Source of the DNA: Halobacteriales archaeon QS_1_68_20
GTDB taxonomy: Archaea > Halobacteriota > Halobacteria > Halobacteriales > PXRE01
DNA length: 64,000 nucleotides
Assembly: GCA_003021085.1 (NCBI GenBank)
Contig: PXRE01000024.1
Location: forward strand, 62,001 to 126,000
Reading direction: 5' to 3'
Part shown: positions 50,618-59,592 of the stretch, in pieces
How positions within the stretch are numbered: the stretch's first letter is position 1
How the letters are laid out: each line of letters starts with the position of its first letter
Position numbers and translations under genes: made by a program
Notes under the pieces: generated by a model
The model's database searches: none
The model's input: only the letters and a program-made list of their open reading frames with translations
Told to the model about the DNA's origin: nothing

Positions 50618-52926
50618 GCGCAGCGTCCGTCGATACGGCGGCCGAACCCGGGGAAGCGGCCACCGTCCGGTGGGCCGCCCGGCGACTGGCCGTCCTCGCG
50701 GCGGCAGTCCTCCTGTGGTCGTTCGTGAGCGTCCTCTGGACCGTCACCACCATCGTCGGCGGCCGGGACGCCCTGGTGCTGGTCGTGGGCGTGGCCCTGG
50801 TCGCGGGCACCGTCGCGACGCGGTACCTCGACGAACGGACCGGTCTGCTGCTCGGCGGCGGAGTCGTCGTGATCGGACTCGGCGTCTACTCCCTGTCGGT
50901 CCCCACCGCGTACCTGGCCGTGGCAACGGTCAGGACCGTCGTCGCCGACCTGTTCGTGCTGTTGACCGGGAACCTCTCCATCGTCCGCATCGTCGAGGCG
51001 GACGTCTGGGCGCTCACCGTGGCCCCGGCACCGGTGTTCCTGACGTGGTACCTGGCGCTTCGCGGCCGGTACGAACTGAGCGCCCTGGTGGGAATGGCCT
51101 CGCTCGGCCTGTTCGTGCTGACCGGGGACGCGCCGGGCGCGACCACCCTCGTCGGTGCGACGAGCGCGCTGGCCGTCATCGGATTCGGCGCCGTCGAGGA
51201 GATGGAGGGCGACTGGCGACAGATCATGGACCTCGGACTGGTGCTCGCGGTGACGGTGCTCGCGGCACGGCTGCTCCGGTTGGTCCCGGACCGGGGACTG
51301 GCCAGCGGCCCCTCCCCACGGGGCGGACTCGGGACGCCGACGATGGAGGGGACGCTGGTCACCGTCGACGAGGAACTCCCCCTCGTCGGCAGCGTCTCGC
51401 TGTCGCCGACGGTCCGGTTCGAGGTGACCGCCGACCGGCCGGCGTTCTGGCACGCGGGAGCCTACGACCGGTACACCGGCGACTCGTGGCTCCGCTCGGG
51501 GCAGTCCGGTCCGTTCCGTGGGTCGCTCGTCTCGCCGCCCGGCGACGCCGACGAACTGACCCAGAGCTACGAGGCCCGCTCACCGCTCGGGTCCATGCCC
51601 GCCGCGTGGCGGCCGACCGGCCTCCGCTCGGAGCCACCGACGGGCGTCGACGTAACCAGTACGGGGGCGATGGTCCCCACCGGATCGCTCGAAGAGGGCG
51701 AATCCTACACGGTCGTGAGCGAGGTGCCCCAGTGGAGCGAGGACCGACTCCACGAGGCGGGGACGGACTACCCCGACGACCTGGCCGACCGCTACCGGCA
51801 GGTCCCAGAGAGCACGCCGGACCGCCTCGCGGAGCACACCGCGGAGATCACCGCCGACGCCCGGACGCGGTACGACGCGGCGGTCGCCATCGAGGGGTGG
51901 CTGGCCGAGAACAAGGACTACTCGCTGACGGTGAACAGACCGGACGGCGACGTTGCCGCCGGATTCGTCTTCCGTATGTCGGCGGGCTACTGCACCTACT
52001 TCGCCACCGCGATGGCCGTGATGTTGCGCACCCAGGGCGTCCCCGCGCGGCTCGCGGTCGGGTACACGCCCGGCGAGCAGGTCGAGGACGACCGCTGGGT
52101 CGTCCGCGGCCTCGATTCGCACGCCTGGACCGATGTGTACTTCCCAGGCATCGGGTGGGTGCCGTTCGACCCGACGCCGGCCGCCCCGCGCGACGAAGTC
52201 GAGCAGACCAGGGTGGAGCACGCCCGCGAGTCCGGGACCAGCGGCGTCGACACCGACGAAACAGAGGGCGGGACGCCGGAACCGACCGAGACGCCCACCC
52301 CGACGCCGTCGCCGACGCCGTCGCCGACCGACACGGGCGGGTCCGTCACCCCGACGCCGGCGGACGGTCCCGATGCCGACGTCGGCACCGGCCCCAACGG
52401 CACGCAGGCGACGCCGGCCGCCACGCCCACGCCGGAGCCCCAGGACCGCCTGGCCGCCGGCTACGACGGCGGTGCGAGCGGCACCGGCCCGGACGCGGAC
52501 CCCGCCGGCGGCGGCGAGGGCCTGGCGGGGACGCTGGACGAGGTCACCGGCGGTCGTGACCGCCTGACCGTACTCGCCGGGGCAGCGGGCGTGGCCCTCG
52601 GGGCGTACCGGTTCGGCCTCGTCAGGCGGGGCTACGACGCCGTCCGGTTGCGCGTGCAGTTCCCGACCGACGATCCCGACCACGACGCCCTCCGGGCGTT
52701 CGAGCGCCTGGAACTGTTGCTGGCCGACCAGTTCCGCGAGCGCGTCAACGGCGAGACGCCGCGGGACTACCTCCGGTCGCTGGAGGCGACGGGGCTCGAC
52801 GACCGCGCGTTCCGCGTGGCGCGGATCTACGAGCGGGCGCGGTACGGCGACGGCGTCGACCGCGACGAGGCCGACGAGGCGATGGAACTGGTCGAGGAAC
52901 TGGTCGGCGAGTACGCGCGGTTCTGA
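50614..52926 (+). CDS. transglutaminase-like membrane protein (TgpA type)
   Basis: A 770-residue protein. Residues about 20-225 contain six or seven membrane helices. The extracellular part holds the transglutaminase core with Cys in SAGYCTYFATAMAVMLRTQG, His in GLDSHAWTDVYFPGIGW and Asp in VPFDPTPAAP. A Pro/Thr/Glu-rich linker (TETPTPTPSPTPSPTDTGG) follows, then a last membrane helix and a C-terminal DUF4129-like domain (DDPDHDALRAFERLELLLAD). In related organisms such genes sit with MoxR and DUF58 genes; these are not in the window. Peptidase or protein-crosslinking on the cell surface is inferred. Confidence 0.85.
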   Translation: MSAASVDTAAEPGEAATVRWAARRLAVLAAAVLLWSFVSVLWTVTTIVGGRDALVLVVGVALVAGTVATRYLDERTGLLLGGGVVVIGLGVYSLSVPTAYLAVATVRTVVADLFVLLTGNLSIVRIVEADVWALTVAPAPVFLTWYLALRGRYELSALVGMASLGLFVLTGDAPGATTLVGATSALAVIGFGAVEEMEGDWRQIMDLGLVLAVTVLAARLLRLVPDRGLASGPSPRGGLGTPTMEGTLVTVDEELPLVGSVSLSPTVRFEVTADRPAFWHAGAYDRYTGDSWLRSGQSGPFRGSLVSPPGDADELTQSYEARSPLGSMPAAWRPTGLRSEPPTGVDVTSTGAMVPTGSLEEGESYTVVSEVPQWSEDRLHEAGTDYPDDLADRYRQVPESTPDRLAEHTAEITADARTRYDAAVAIEGWLAENKDYSLTVNRPDGDVAAGFVFRMSAGYCTYFATAMAVMLRTQGVPARLAVGYTPGEQVEDDRWVVRGLDSHAWTDVYFPGIGWVPFDPTPAAPRDEVEQTRVEHARESGTSGVDTDETEGGTPEPTETPTPTPSPTPSPTDTGGSVTPTPADGPDADVGTGPNGTQATPAATPTPEPQDRLAAGYDGGASGTGPDADPAGGGEGLAGTLDEVTGGRDRLTVLAGAAGVALGAYRFGLVRRGYDAVRLRVQFPTDDPDHDALRAFERLELLLADQFRERVNGETPRDYLRSLEATGLDDRAFRVARIYERARYGDGVDRDEADEAMELVEELVGEYARF

Positions 52927-53341
52927 GAGTCGATTGCAGTCCGAGAACCGGCAGAGGCGCGCGGGGGGTCCCGCGAGCTTGGCGAGCGGGGGCTCGGGAG
53001 AGCTTGCTCTCCCGGTGGACGAGTAACGCAGGTGGTGCGAACGGACGTGAGCACCCCGAGTAACGCAGTCGGCTGGGGAGGACGTGGACATCCCTAGGTC
53101 AAGTGGTCGCTAGCGTTTACGGTTCGGACAGGGTCGACGCGAGCGGCAGGCAAAACCTAGGGGAACCCTCCACCTCCCCAGCCGCGGGCTCGTCCGGGCG
53201 GCCCGGCGGTCGGCCGCCCGGCCTCTCCCGGCCCCCGCGCGCGTTGATCGCGCGCGCCACGCCGGAGGCCAGACGGGAGTGAACGCAGGCGCGGCTGACG
53301 ACGTCGGATAGATACGAACGAACGACTCGAACGGAAAGCGT
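52927..53341. repeat. gene-free region with REP-like motifs
   Basis: A 415-base gap with no convincing gene. A hairpin CGGGAGAG...CTCTCCCGG (about 52995-53016) may terminate the transglutaminase transcript. GAGTAACGCAG occurs twice (53031-53041 and 53058-53068, the former with small offset) around GGTGCGAACGGACGTGAGCACC, a hairpin. These short motifs also occur inside the element at 13.5 kb and near both tRNA copies. The rest is GC-rich without pattern. Confidence 0.55.
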
Positions 53342-53761
53342 CTAGGGCCAGTCGTCCCGGGAGTCCTCGGTCGGGGCCGCGCCGGCCTCGTCGGGGTCGC
53401 CGAGTTCCCACTCGGCGGCCTCGGCGGCCCCCTCGATGGGCAGGTACTCCCAGCCGACCGCCTCCGCGAGTTCGCGGTCCTCGTCGGTCGTGCCGACGAA
53501 GACGTGCCGCTCGGACTCGAACTGCTCTTTGACGCTCTCCAGGCTCTCGCGTTTGCCCCGCGGACCGGAGAAGAAGTCCTGCCTGATGCGATGCTTCCGC
53601 GTGAAGTTCGTCACGACGTAGGTCGGCTCGTCGGAGACGACCCCGACGTACTGGCTCCAGCGCCGGGCGTCCTGGAACACCGCGTCCGGTTCCGCCAGTT
53701 CCTCCAGCGCCGAGAGTTCGAACGCGAGGGTCATCTCCCCGCTACTGTCGCCACCGTTCAT
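53342..53761 (-). CDS. conserved haloarchaeal protein (DUF7124-like)
   Basis: A 139-residue acidic protein starting MNGGDSSGEMTLAFELSALEE. It contains ARRWSQYVGVVSDEPTYVV, NFTRKHRIRQDFFSGPRGK and ERHVFVGTTDEDRELAEAVGW: an alpha/beta single domain. I recall a haloarchaeal family with the same blocks but only by DUF number. No function assigned. Confidence 0.65.
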   Translation of the reverse strand: MNGGDSSGEMTLAFELSALEELAEPDAVFQDARRWSQYVGVVSDEPTYVVTNFTRKHRIRQDFFSGPRGKRESLESVKEQFESERHVFVGTTDEDRELAEAVGWEYLPIEGAAEAAEWELGDPDEAGAAPTEDSRDDWP

Positions 53762-53832
53762 GCCAGACGCTTGTCGGCCTGCGCGCAAAACGGTGTCGGA
53801 ACGACGGCGCCGCCGCCCTCCCGCACGGACGC

Positions 53833-54081
53833 TCAGGAACGTTCGATCCGGTAGTAGGCGGTTTGGACGATTACTGTCCCGGCCGGAACGGACAGCGTAG
53901 CCGGTTCGTCCTGGAGGAGACGGAGAAACGCGTCTTGCTGGTCGTGATCGAGCTGGTCGAAGTGGACGACGTCGACGCCCCCCGGGGAACTCCCCGCGGT
54001 GCCGCGCCCCCCTCCGGCGACCGCGTCCGGGGACACCTCCCTGAGCCGACGGCCGACTCGATCCGTGCTACTGACAGCCAT
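53833..54081 (-). CDS. small haloarchaeal protein, function unknown
   Basis: About 82 residues (MAVSSTDRVGRRLREVSPDA...). The C-terminal half (VVHFDQLDHDQQDAFLRLLQ, then VQTAYYRIERS) looks conserved; the N-terminal half is Gly/Ser-rich. Start uncertain: ATGs also at 54087 and 54096. The palindrome of TATA-like arms at 54171 lies 90 bases upstream. Confidence 0.45.
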   Translation of the reverse strand: MAVSSTDRVGRRLREVSPDAVAGGGRGTAGSSPGGVDVVHFDQLDHDQQDAFLRLLQDEPATLSVPAGTVIVQTAYYRIERS

Positions 54082-54170
54082 GCGCATTATTACCAAGCCA
54101 ATCGAGAAGCATAAAGGTATCGCCCGGTCGGGAGTTGCCCGCGAAACGACTGCGGAGACGGTCCGAGATT

Positions 54171-54202
54171 TCCTTATATAGGCCGCGAGCGAATATAAGG
54201 GA
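54171..54202. promoter_or_regulatory. palindrome with inverted TATA-like arms, copy 2
   Basis: TCCTTATATA and ATATAAGGGA face each other around GGCCGCGAGCGA, the same design as 13751-13786 (TCCyTTATAT arms, spacer starting with CG-rich sequence). It lies between the divergent small-protein gene and glmM. Confidence 0.5.
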
Positions 54203-54324
54203 TTGAACGGAGACGGTCGAGAGCGGCCGGTTCTGGCCGACGAGGCCCGGACGACCGGCTCCAGCAGCCCACCAACCCCGGTCCATGCTGGCGGTCTCGC
54301 CGCCAGGTGGTCGCCGTACGAGGC

Positions 54325-54334
54325 GCATTATTTT
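54325..54334 (+). promoter_or_regulatory. TATA-like box of glmM
   Basis: CATTATTTTT, 26-35 bases before the ATG at 54360; GGGAGG just before the ATG may serve as a ribosome binding site. Confidence 0.45.
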
Positions 54335-54359
54335 TGTCCCGGGCGGCGTTCGGGGAGGT

Positions 54360-55673
54360 ATGTTCGGTACCAGCGGCATCCGGGGAGCGGTGGGCGAGAC
54401 GGTCACCGCCTCGCTGGGCGTGGACCTCGGCCGAGCGGTGGCGGCCGACGGCGCAGAGCGGGTCGTCCTCGGGCGGGACCCCCGCGACAGCGGCGACCTG
54501 CTCGCGGACGCCGTCGCGGCGGGCCTCCGGGAGTCCGGCGTGGACGTACTCGACCTGGGACTGGCCGCGACGCCGACCGTCGCCCGGGCCGTCGGCTGGC
54601 GGAACGCCGACGCCGGCGTCGCGGTGACGGCCTCGCACAACCCCCCACAGGACAACGGCTTCAAGCTCTGGAACCCCTCCGGCCAGGCGTTCACGGAGGC
54701 CCAGCGCGAGCGCATCGCGGACCGCCTCGAAGACCAGGCATTCGACCCCGCCGGGTGGGACGACCTCGGCGTCCGAACCTCGTGGCCGGACGCCGCCGAC
54801 CGCCACGTCGAGGCCATCGTCGACGCCGTCGACCTGGCCGACCCCCTCTCGGTGGTCGTCGACGTCGGGACTGGCGCCGGCCAGGTCACCGCGGAGGCGC
54901 TCGAGCAACTCGACTGTGACGTGGAGACGCTGAACGCCCAGCCCGACGGGTCGTTCCCGGCGCGGCCGAGCGAACCGACCGCCGAGCACTGCGAGGGACT
55001 GGCCCGCTACGTCGGCGCGACCGACGCCGACCTGGGGGTGGCCCACGACGGCGACGCCGACCGGACGAAGGCAGTCGACGCCACCGGATCGTTCCTCGCG
55101 GGCGACCGGTTGCTCGCGCTGTTCGCGCGGGACGCCGCCAGCGAGGGCGAGCGCGTTGCCATCCCGGTCGACACGAGTCTGGCCGTCGAGGACGCCCTTG
55201 ACGCCGTGGGCGTGGGCGTCACTCGCACCCGCGTCGGCGACGTCTTCGTGGCCGAGGTGGCCGCCGAACCGGACGTGGCCTTCGGCGGCGAACCCAGCGG
55301 CGCCTGGATCTGGCCCGGGGAGACCCTCTGCCCGGACGGGCCGCTGGCTGCCTGCAAACTCGCGGCGCTGGTGGACGAGCGCGGCCCGCTGGCCGACCAG
55401 GTGTCGGACCTGCCGACCTATCCCATCCGGCGGGCGAACGTCCGCACGGAAGACAAGCGGGACGCGATGGCCCGCGTCGAGGAGGCGCTGCTGGCCGAGT
55501 ACGACGACGTCACCACCATCGACGGCGTGCGCGTCGAGACGGCCGAGGGCTGGTTCCTCGTGCGTGCCAGCGGCACTCAACCGCTGATCCGGGTCACCGC
55601 GGAGGCCCGCGACGAATCGCGCGCCGACGAGTTGCTGGAGACCGCACGCGGGTACGTCGAGGCGCAGACGTGA
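54360..55673 (+). CDS. glmM: phosphoglucosamine mutase / phosphohexomutase
   Basis: A 437-residue alpha-D-phosphohexomutase. The phosphoserine is in VTASHNPPQDNGFKLW; metal-binding loop AHDGDADRTKAVD; sugar-binding loop GGEPSGAW; phosphate-binding RASGTQPLIRVT. It interconverts glucosamine-6-P and -1-P (or Glc/Man analogues; specificity is not certain from sequence). Start ATG (MFGTSGIRGAVG) at the conserved N-terminus. GlmS and two GlmU-like genes follow within 7 kb, so UDP-GlcNAc synthesis is the likely pathway. Confidence 0.88.
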   Translation: MFGTSGIRGAVGETVTASLGVDLGRAVAADGAERVVLGRDPRDSGDLLADAVAAGLRESGVDVLDLGLAATPTVARAVGWRNADAGVAVTASHNPPQDNGFKLWNPSGQAFTEAQRERIADRLEDQAFDPAGWDDLGVRTSWPDAADRHVEAIVDAVDLADPLSVVVDVGTGAGQVTAEALEQLDCDVETLNAQPDGSFPARPSEPTAEHCEGLARYVGATDADLGVAHDGDADRTKAVDATGSFLAGDRLLALFARDAASEGERVAIPVDTSLAVEDALDAVGVGVTRTRVGDVFVAEVAAEPDVAFGGEPSGAWIWPGETLCPDGPLAACKLAALVDERGPLADQVSDLPTYPIRRANVRTEDKRDAMARVEEALLAEYDDVTTIDGVRVETAEGWFLVRASGTQPLIRVTAEARDESRADELLETARGYVEAQT

Positions 55674-55742
55674 CGGTCACGGGATCCTGGGGAAAGAAAT
55701 AGATGCCAGGGAAAGGTATTTTCCCCGTCGGCAAGTACGGAC

Positions 55743-56240
55743 GTGAACGACGTCAACGAGCAGGTCAAATCGGAGTGGAAGGCCGAAACCACGGCCAGGG
55801 AGCGCGTCCGTGAGGTCCTCCTGGAGACGACGGAGTACGCGACGGCCGCCGAGATCGCCGACCGTGCGCTCGTCAGCGAACCGACCGCCCGGAAGTTTCT
55901 GAACGAACTGGTCGAAGACGGCGTCGGCGTCACCGACCGAGAGGGTCGTACGACGAGGTCCAAGCGCCACGAACACCGACTCGTACAGGACCGCATCGAG
56001 GAACTGCGCACGGAGCACACCCACCAGGAACTCGTCGACGCGATCCGGGAGATGAACGAGCGGATCCAGGAGTTCCGGGAGACCTACGGCGTCGAGCGTC
56101 CGGAGGACCTCGCGGTCGAACTCGAACCGGGTGAGGAAGGGTGGGCCGACGTCGGCCGCTGGCGGTCGACCCGGCAGAACCTCGCGCTCGCTAAAGCCGC
56201 CCTGCAAGTGGACGAAGCCCACAGGCTCGTGGAAGCCTGA
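55743..56240 (+). CDS. HTH protein, putative antitoxin of a TA-like pair
   Basis: A 165-residue protein with an N-terminal winged HTH (RERVREVLLETTEYATAAEI, ALVSEPTARKFLNELVEDGV) and a C-terminal helical part (LVDAIREMNERIQEFRETYG, RWRSTRQNLALAKAALQVD). Such HTH proteins (DUF7342-like, from memory) are found beside DUF6516-like genes in haloarchaea. GTG start. Its stop is 3 bases before the next gene. It probably represses its own operon and neutralises the partner. Confidence 0.7.
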   Translation: MNDVNEQVKSEWKAETTARERVREVLLETTEYATAAEIADRALVSEPTARKFLNELVEDGVGVTDREGRTTRSKRHEHRLVQDRIEELRTEHTHQELVDAIREMNERIQEFRETYGVERPEDLAVELEPGEEGWADVGRWRSTRQNLALAKAALQVDEAHRLVEA

Positions 56241-56243
56241 TCC

Positions 56244-56690
56244 ATGGGCGACGACTGGGAGCGGGTGAACACCGGAGCGCCCGACAGGCACGTGATGGCG
56301 CGCGCCCGGACGGTCGCCGAGGAGTACGAACAGCTGGTCGCCGACGCCGAGTTCGACGATCCGATCGACCCGGAGGAAGTGCGCCTCTTGCTCTCCGACG
56401 GGATTCGCTCGGACGCCGGCCGACTCGACGTCACCTGGACGGACGAACGATACTACCGTTATCACTCCACGGAGGGCGATCGGTTCAACTTCCGGTACGA
56501 CCGACACCCTCGGGAAGACTTGCCCGACGAACGCTTTCACCAATCACCGGACGCGGGCCACGACGACGCGGTCCCGTCGTGCATCGAGGTCACGACCGTC
56601 CGACTCGTGACACTCGCCGTCCTCCAGTTGTGGCGCGAGGCAACCCGGACGGGCGAACTCGACCGACTCCAGCAACCGGATCCGCCGTAA
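56244..56690 (+). CDS. DUF6516-like protein, putative toxin
   Basis: A 148-residue protein. The middle reads RYYRYHSTEGDRFNFRYDRH, followed after a gap by DERFHQSPDAG and PSCIEVTTVRLVTLAVL. The F/Y-x-Y-H then R-x-D then H-H pattern resembles DUF6516-type proteins, which are predicted toxin partners of HTH proteins. The assignment is by pattern only and could be a relaxed match. It follows the HTH gene by 3 bases, as in a toxin-antitoxin operon. Confidence 0.55.
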   Translation: MGDDWERVNTGAPDRHVMARARTVAEEYEQLVADAEFDDPIDPEEVRLLLSDGIRSDAGRLDVTWTDERYYRYHSTEGDRFNFRYDRHPREDLPDERFHQSPDAGHDDAVPSCIEVTTVRLVTLAVLQLWREATRTGELDRLQQPDPP

Positions 56691-56710
56691 CGTACGGTAT
56701 CAGCTGGCCG

Positions 56711-57226
56711 TCAGTCGGTCCCGGCCTCGTGGTCACCGTGACGCCGAGTCACGACCCGCGCGACCAGCGCAGCGACGGCGGCCACGACGGCCGGCCGTGG
56801 CTCAGTGCTCAGGTACAACCCGGGCGTCGGCGGGTGGTAGCGGGTCAGCGGCCAGAACACCGGGTACGAGCGCCCGGAGGGCTTCAGCAACAGTGCGTCC
56901 GCGAACAGGTGCGTGGCCGCCCCCAGTGCCAGCAACAGGAAGACCCGCCTGCGCTCGGTCGGCGCCACGAGGGCCACGCCGACCAGGATCGAGAGCAGTA
57001 CGCCCCCCGACGTGTGGAGCGCGAACCAGTCGAACGGCACGCCCAGCAGTGCCTCGACCCGCGTCCCCGGTAGCACCATCGCCGCCTTCGAGAGGTCCGG
57101 GATCATCGCGCCCGCCATGACGACCGTGACGTACGCCGGCGAGAGCCACCGGTAGCGCCACGACAGCGCCTGCGCGACGGCGTACGCCAGCAGGACGTGC
57201 GCCAGCAGGTCAGGCACCCCGATCAC
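56711..57226 (-). CDS. membrane metal-dependent hydrolase (YdjM-like)
   Basis: A 171-residue membrane protein with four to five helices. Conserved polar blocks AGAMIPDLSKAAM, DWFALHTSGG, THLFADALLLKPSGRSY and PVFWPLTRYHPP match the YdjM/LexA-regulated putative hydrolase family: D and H residues in a membrane-embedded site. Substrate unknown. It overlaps the upstream OB-fold gene by 17 bases, so both form an operon. Confidence 0.8.
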   Translation of the reverse strand: MIGVPDLLAHVLLAYAVAQALSWRYRWLSPAYVTVVMAGAMIPDLSKAAMVLPGTRVEALLGVPFDWFALHTSGGVLLSILVGVALVAPTERRRVFLLLALGAATHLFADALLLKPSGRSYPVFWPLTRYHPPTPGLYLSTEPRPAVVAAVAALVARVVTRRHGDHEAGTD

Positions 57227-57704
57227 CCCGCTCGTCGGGTCGGTCCGTGCGCCGGAGGCACCAGCCCTCGGCGTCGACCTCCCAGTGTCGGTGAAGTCGC
57301 GCGAGGACCCACAGGCCCGCGAGCGCGGAGACGACCACGGCGTAGGGCATCCCCCACGACGAGACGGGAACGACGTTCAGGGCGCGTACCACCCCGCCGG
57401 GTTCGACGACGCCGTAGACCTGCACCCGGTCGCCCGGCGAGACGTCGGCCTCGGCACCCCTGAGTCGGACGCTCGTCGCCTCGCTCCCGGCCTCGACGTG
57501 GACGGTGACGGGGTCGGTGCCGGTCACCTCGCCGTCGAAGACGACGCGCTCGCCCACGGCGGCGTCGTAATCCGTCAAAAACAGGGATTCATCGGGGTAA
57601 GACCCCGCCTCTGGCACGGGCGGGAGCGATCCGAACCAGACGCCGAGTCCGGCCAGTGCCAGCAAGAGTGCGGCGAGGACGACGAGGCGGACGCGGAGAC
57701 CCAT
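57210..57704 (-). CDS. membrane-anchored OB-fold protein
   Basis: A 164-residue protein: N-terminal membrane helix (VRLVVLAALLLALAGLGVWF), an OB-like beta domain (YDAAVGERVVFDGEVTGTDP, VRLRGAEADVSPGDRVQVYG) and a second helix (PYAVVVSALAGLWVLA) with a short cytoplasmic tail. This looks like a haloarchaeal nucleic-acid-binding-type OB protein on the outside of the membrane; ligand unknown. Operon with the YdjM-like gene. Confidence 0.68.
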   Translation of the reverse strand: MGLRVRLVVLAALLLALAGLGVWFGSLPPVPEAGSYPDESLFLTDYDAAVGERVVFDGEVTGTDPVTVHVEAGSEATSVRLRGAEADVSPGDRVQVYGVVEPGGVVRALNVVPVSSWGMPYAVVVSALAGLWVLARLHRHWEVDAEGWCLRRTDRPDERGDRGA

Positions 57705-57789
57705 CGACGCTGGCTAGGGTGCGGTGTTACGAGAACGTACGGGGTCAGGATGCAGGTCGGGACCGGGTGGACGTCCCCGGACCGAACGC

Positions 57790-59592
57790 TCACTCGACGG
57801 TGACGCTCTTGGCCAGGTTCCGTGGCTTGTCGATGGCGCGGTCCTTGAGATCGGCGACGTGGTAGGCGAACAACTGGAGGTAGACGTTCGCCACAACCGG
57901 TTCCGCGACCCCGACCTCCGGCACCGACAGCATGGTGTCGAGGTACTTCTCGGCGTCGTCAGCCGAGGAGACCCCCAGGACCGACGCCCCGCGGGAGTCG
58001 ACCTCCTTGACGGCCTTGAGCGTCTTCTCCGGGGCACCCCCGTCGGTCAACACCGCGATGACGGCCGTCTCGGGGGTAACCAGCGCGAGCGGACCGTGCT
58101 TGAGTTCGCCCGCCGCGAACCCCTCGGCGTGGTCGTAGGATATCTCCTTGAGTTTGAGTGCGCCTTCCAGCGCGACCGGCCGGCCGAGGTCCCGGCCGAC
58201 GAAGAAGAACGCCTCCTCGTCGGCGTACTCGCGGGCGACGTCGCGTACCCTGGCGTCCTGGTCCAGCACCTGCTGGACCGCGCCGGGCACGCGCTGGAGG
58301 CCAGACAGCACCTCCGCGGCCGTCTCCGAGTCCAGGGACCCGCGGCGGCGACCGAACCACACCGACAGCAGGGTCAGCGTCACGACCTGCGAGGCGAAGG
58401 TCTTGGTCGCGGCGACGCCGATCTCCGGGCCGGCGCGGATGTACACCGTCTCGTCGGTCTCGCGGGTGACCGTCGACCCGACGGTGTTGGTCACCGCGAG
58501 GGTCCGCGCGCCGGCGGCGTTCGCCCGTCGGAGCGCCCCCAGCGTGTCGGCGGTCTCGCCGCTCTGGGTCACCGCCACGACCAGCGTCGACCAGGGGTCC
58601 CGGCCGCCGCTGAACTCGTACTCGCTGGCGATGGAGGTGGTCACCCGCACGTCGGCGTACCGCTCCAGCAGTTCCTTCGCGTACAGGCTCGCGTGGTAGG
58701 AGGTGCCGCAGGCGACGATCTGGATCTCCTCGACGGACTCGACGAACTCAGGGGGAAGCGAGAGGTCCAGTTCTACGTCCCCGCCGAGTTCGTCGATCCG
58801 CCCCGACAGCGCCTGCCGGAGCGCCTGGGGTTGCTCGTGGATCTCCTTGAGCATGTAGTGGTCGTACCCGCCCTTCTCGGCAGCCTGGGCGTCCCACTCG
58901 ACGGTCCGGCGGTCGCGCTGGACCGGCCGGCCGTCGCTGAACACGGACACGTCGTCGTCGGTCAGGTGGACGACGTCGCCGTCCTCGAGGTAGGTCACGT
59001 CGCGGGTGTACTCCACGAACGCCGGGACGTCGCTGGCCAGGAAGTGGCCGCCGTCGGCGTGGCCGACGACCAGCGGACTGTCCTGGCGGGCGCCGACGAT
59101 GCCCTCGTGGCCGCGCGCGGTCGCCGCCAGTGCGTAACTCCCCTCCAGGCGCTCCAGCACTCGCTCGAACGCCTCCTGCAGGGTGGCGTCCGGCGTCAGT
59201 TCCTCCTCCAGCAGGTGCGGGACGACCTCGGTGTCCGTGTCGCTGGTGAAGGTGTGCCGGTCGCTCAGTTCCGCGCGCAGGTCGTCGTAGTTGTCGATGA
59301 TCCCGTTGTGGACGACGGCGATCCGGCCGCTACAGTCGGTGTGGGGGTGGGCGTTGTCGTCGGTCGGTTCCCCGTGCGTGCTCCAGCGGGTGTGCCCGAT
59401 GGCACAGCTGGCCGCCGACGTCGCTGGGACCGTCAGGTCCTCGACCTGGCCCGCCTGCTTGTAGACGGCGACGTCGCCGTCGTTGACGGCCACCCCCGCC
59501 GAGTCGTATCCGCGATACTCGAGGTTACGGAGCGTCTCCTGGACGATGGGAATGCCGTCCTCGGTTCCCACGTAGCCGGTGATGCCACACAT
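57790..59592 (-). CDS. glmS: glutamine-fructose-6-phosphate transaminase (isomerizing)
   Basis: A 600-residue enzyme. The class II glutaminase begins with Cys2 (MCGITGYVGTEDG) and has GHTRWSTHGEPTDDNAHPH; two SIS domains follow with CGTSYHASLYAKELL and TQSGETADTLGALR, and the C-terminal EGALKLKEISYDHAEGFAAG and KSVTVE end typical of GlmS. It makes glucosamine-6-phosphate from fructose-6-P and Gln. The ATG is fixed by the required Cys2. Confidence 0.95.
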   Translation of the reverse strand: MCGITGYVGTEDGIPIVQETLRNLEYRGYDSAGVAVNDGDVAVYKQAGQVEDLTVPATSAASCAIGHTRWSTHGEPTDDNAHPHTDCSGRIAVVHNGIIDNYDDLRAELSDRHTFTSDTDTEVVPHLLEEELTPDATLQEAFERVLERLEGSYALAATARGHEGIVGARQDSPLVVGHADGGHFLASDVPAFVEYTRDVTYLEDGDVVHLTDDDVSVFSDGRPVQRDRRTVEWDAQAAEKGGYDHYMLKEIHEQPQALRQALSGRIDELGGDVELDLSLPPEFVESVEEIQIVACGTSYHASLYAKELLERYADVRVTTSIASEYEFSGGRDPWSTLVVAVTQSGETADTLGALRRANAAGARTLAVTNTVGSTVTRETDETVYIRAGPEIGVAATKTFASQVVTLTLLSVWFGRRRGSLDSETAAEVLSGLQRVPGAVQQVLDQDARVRDVAREYADEEAFFFVGRDLGRPVALEGALKLKEISYDHAEGFAAGELKHGPLALVTPETAVIAVLTDGGAPEKTLKAVKEVDSRGASVLGVSSADDAEKYLDTMLSVPEVGVAEPVVANVYLQLFAYHVADLKDRAIDKPRNLAKSVTVE

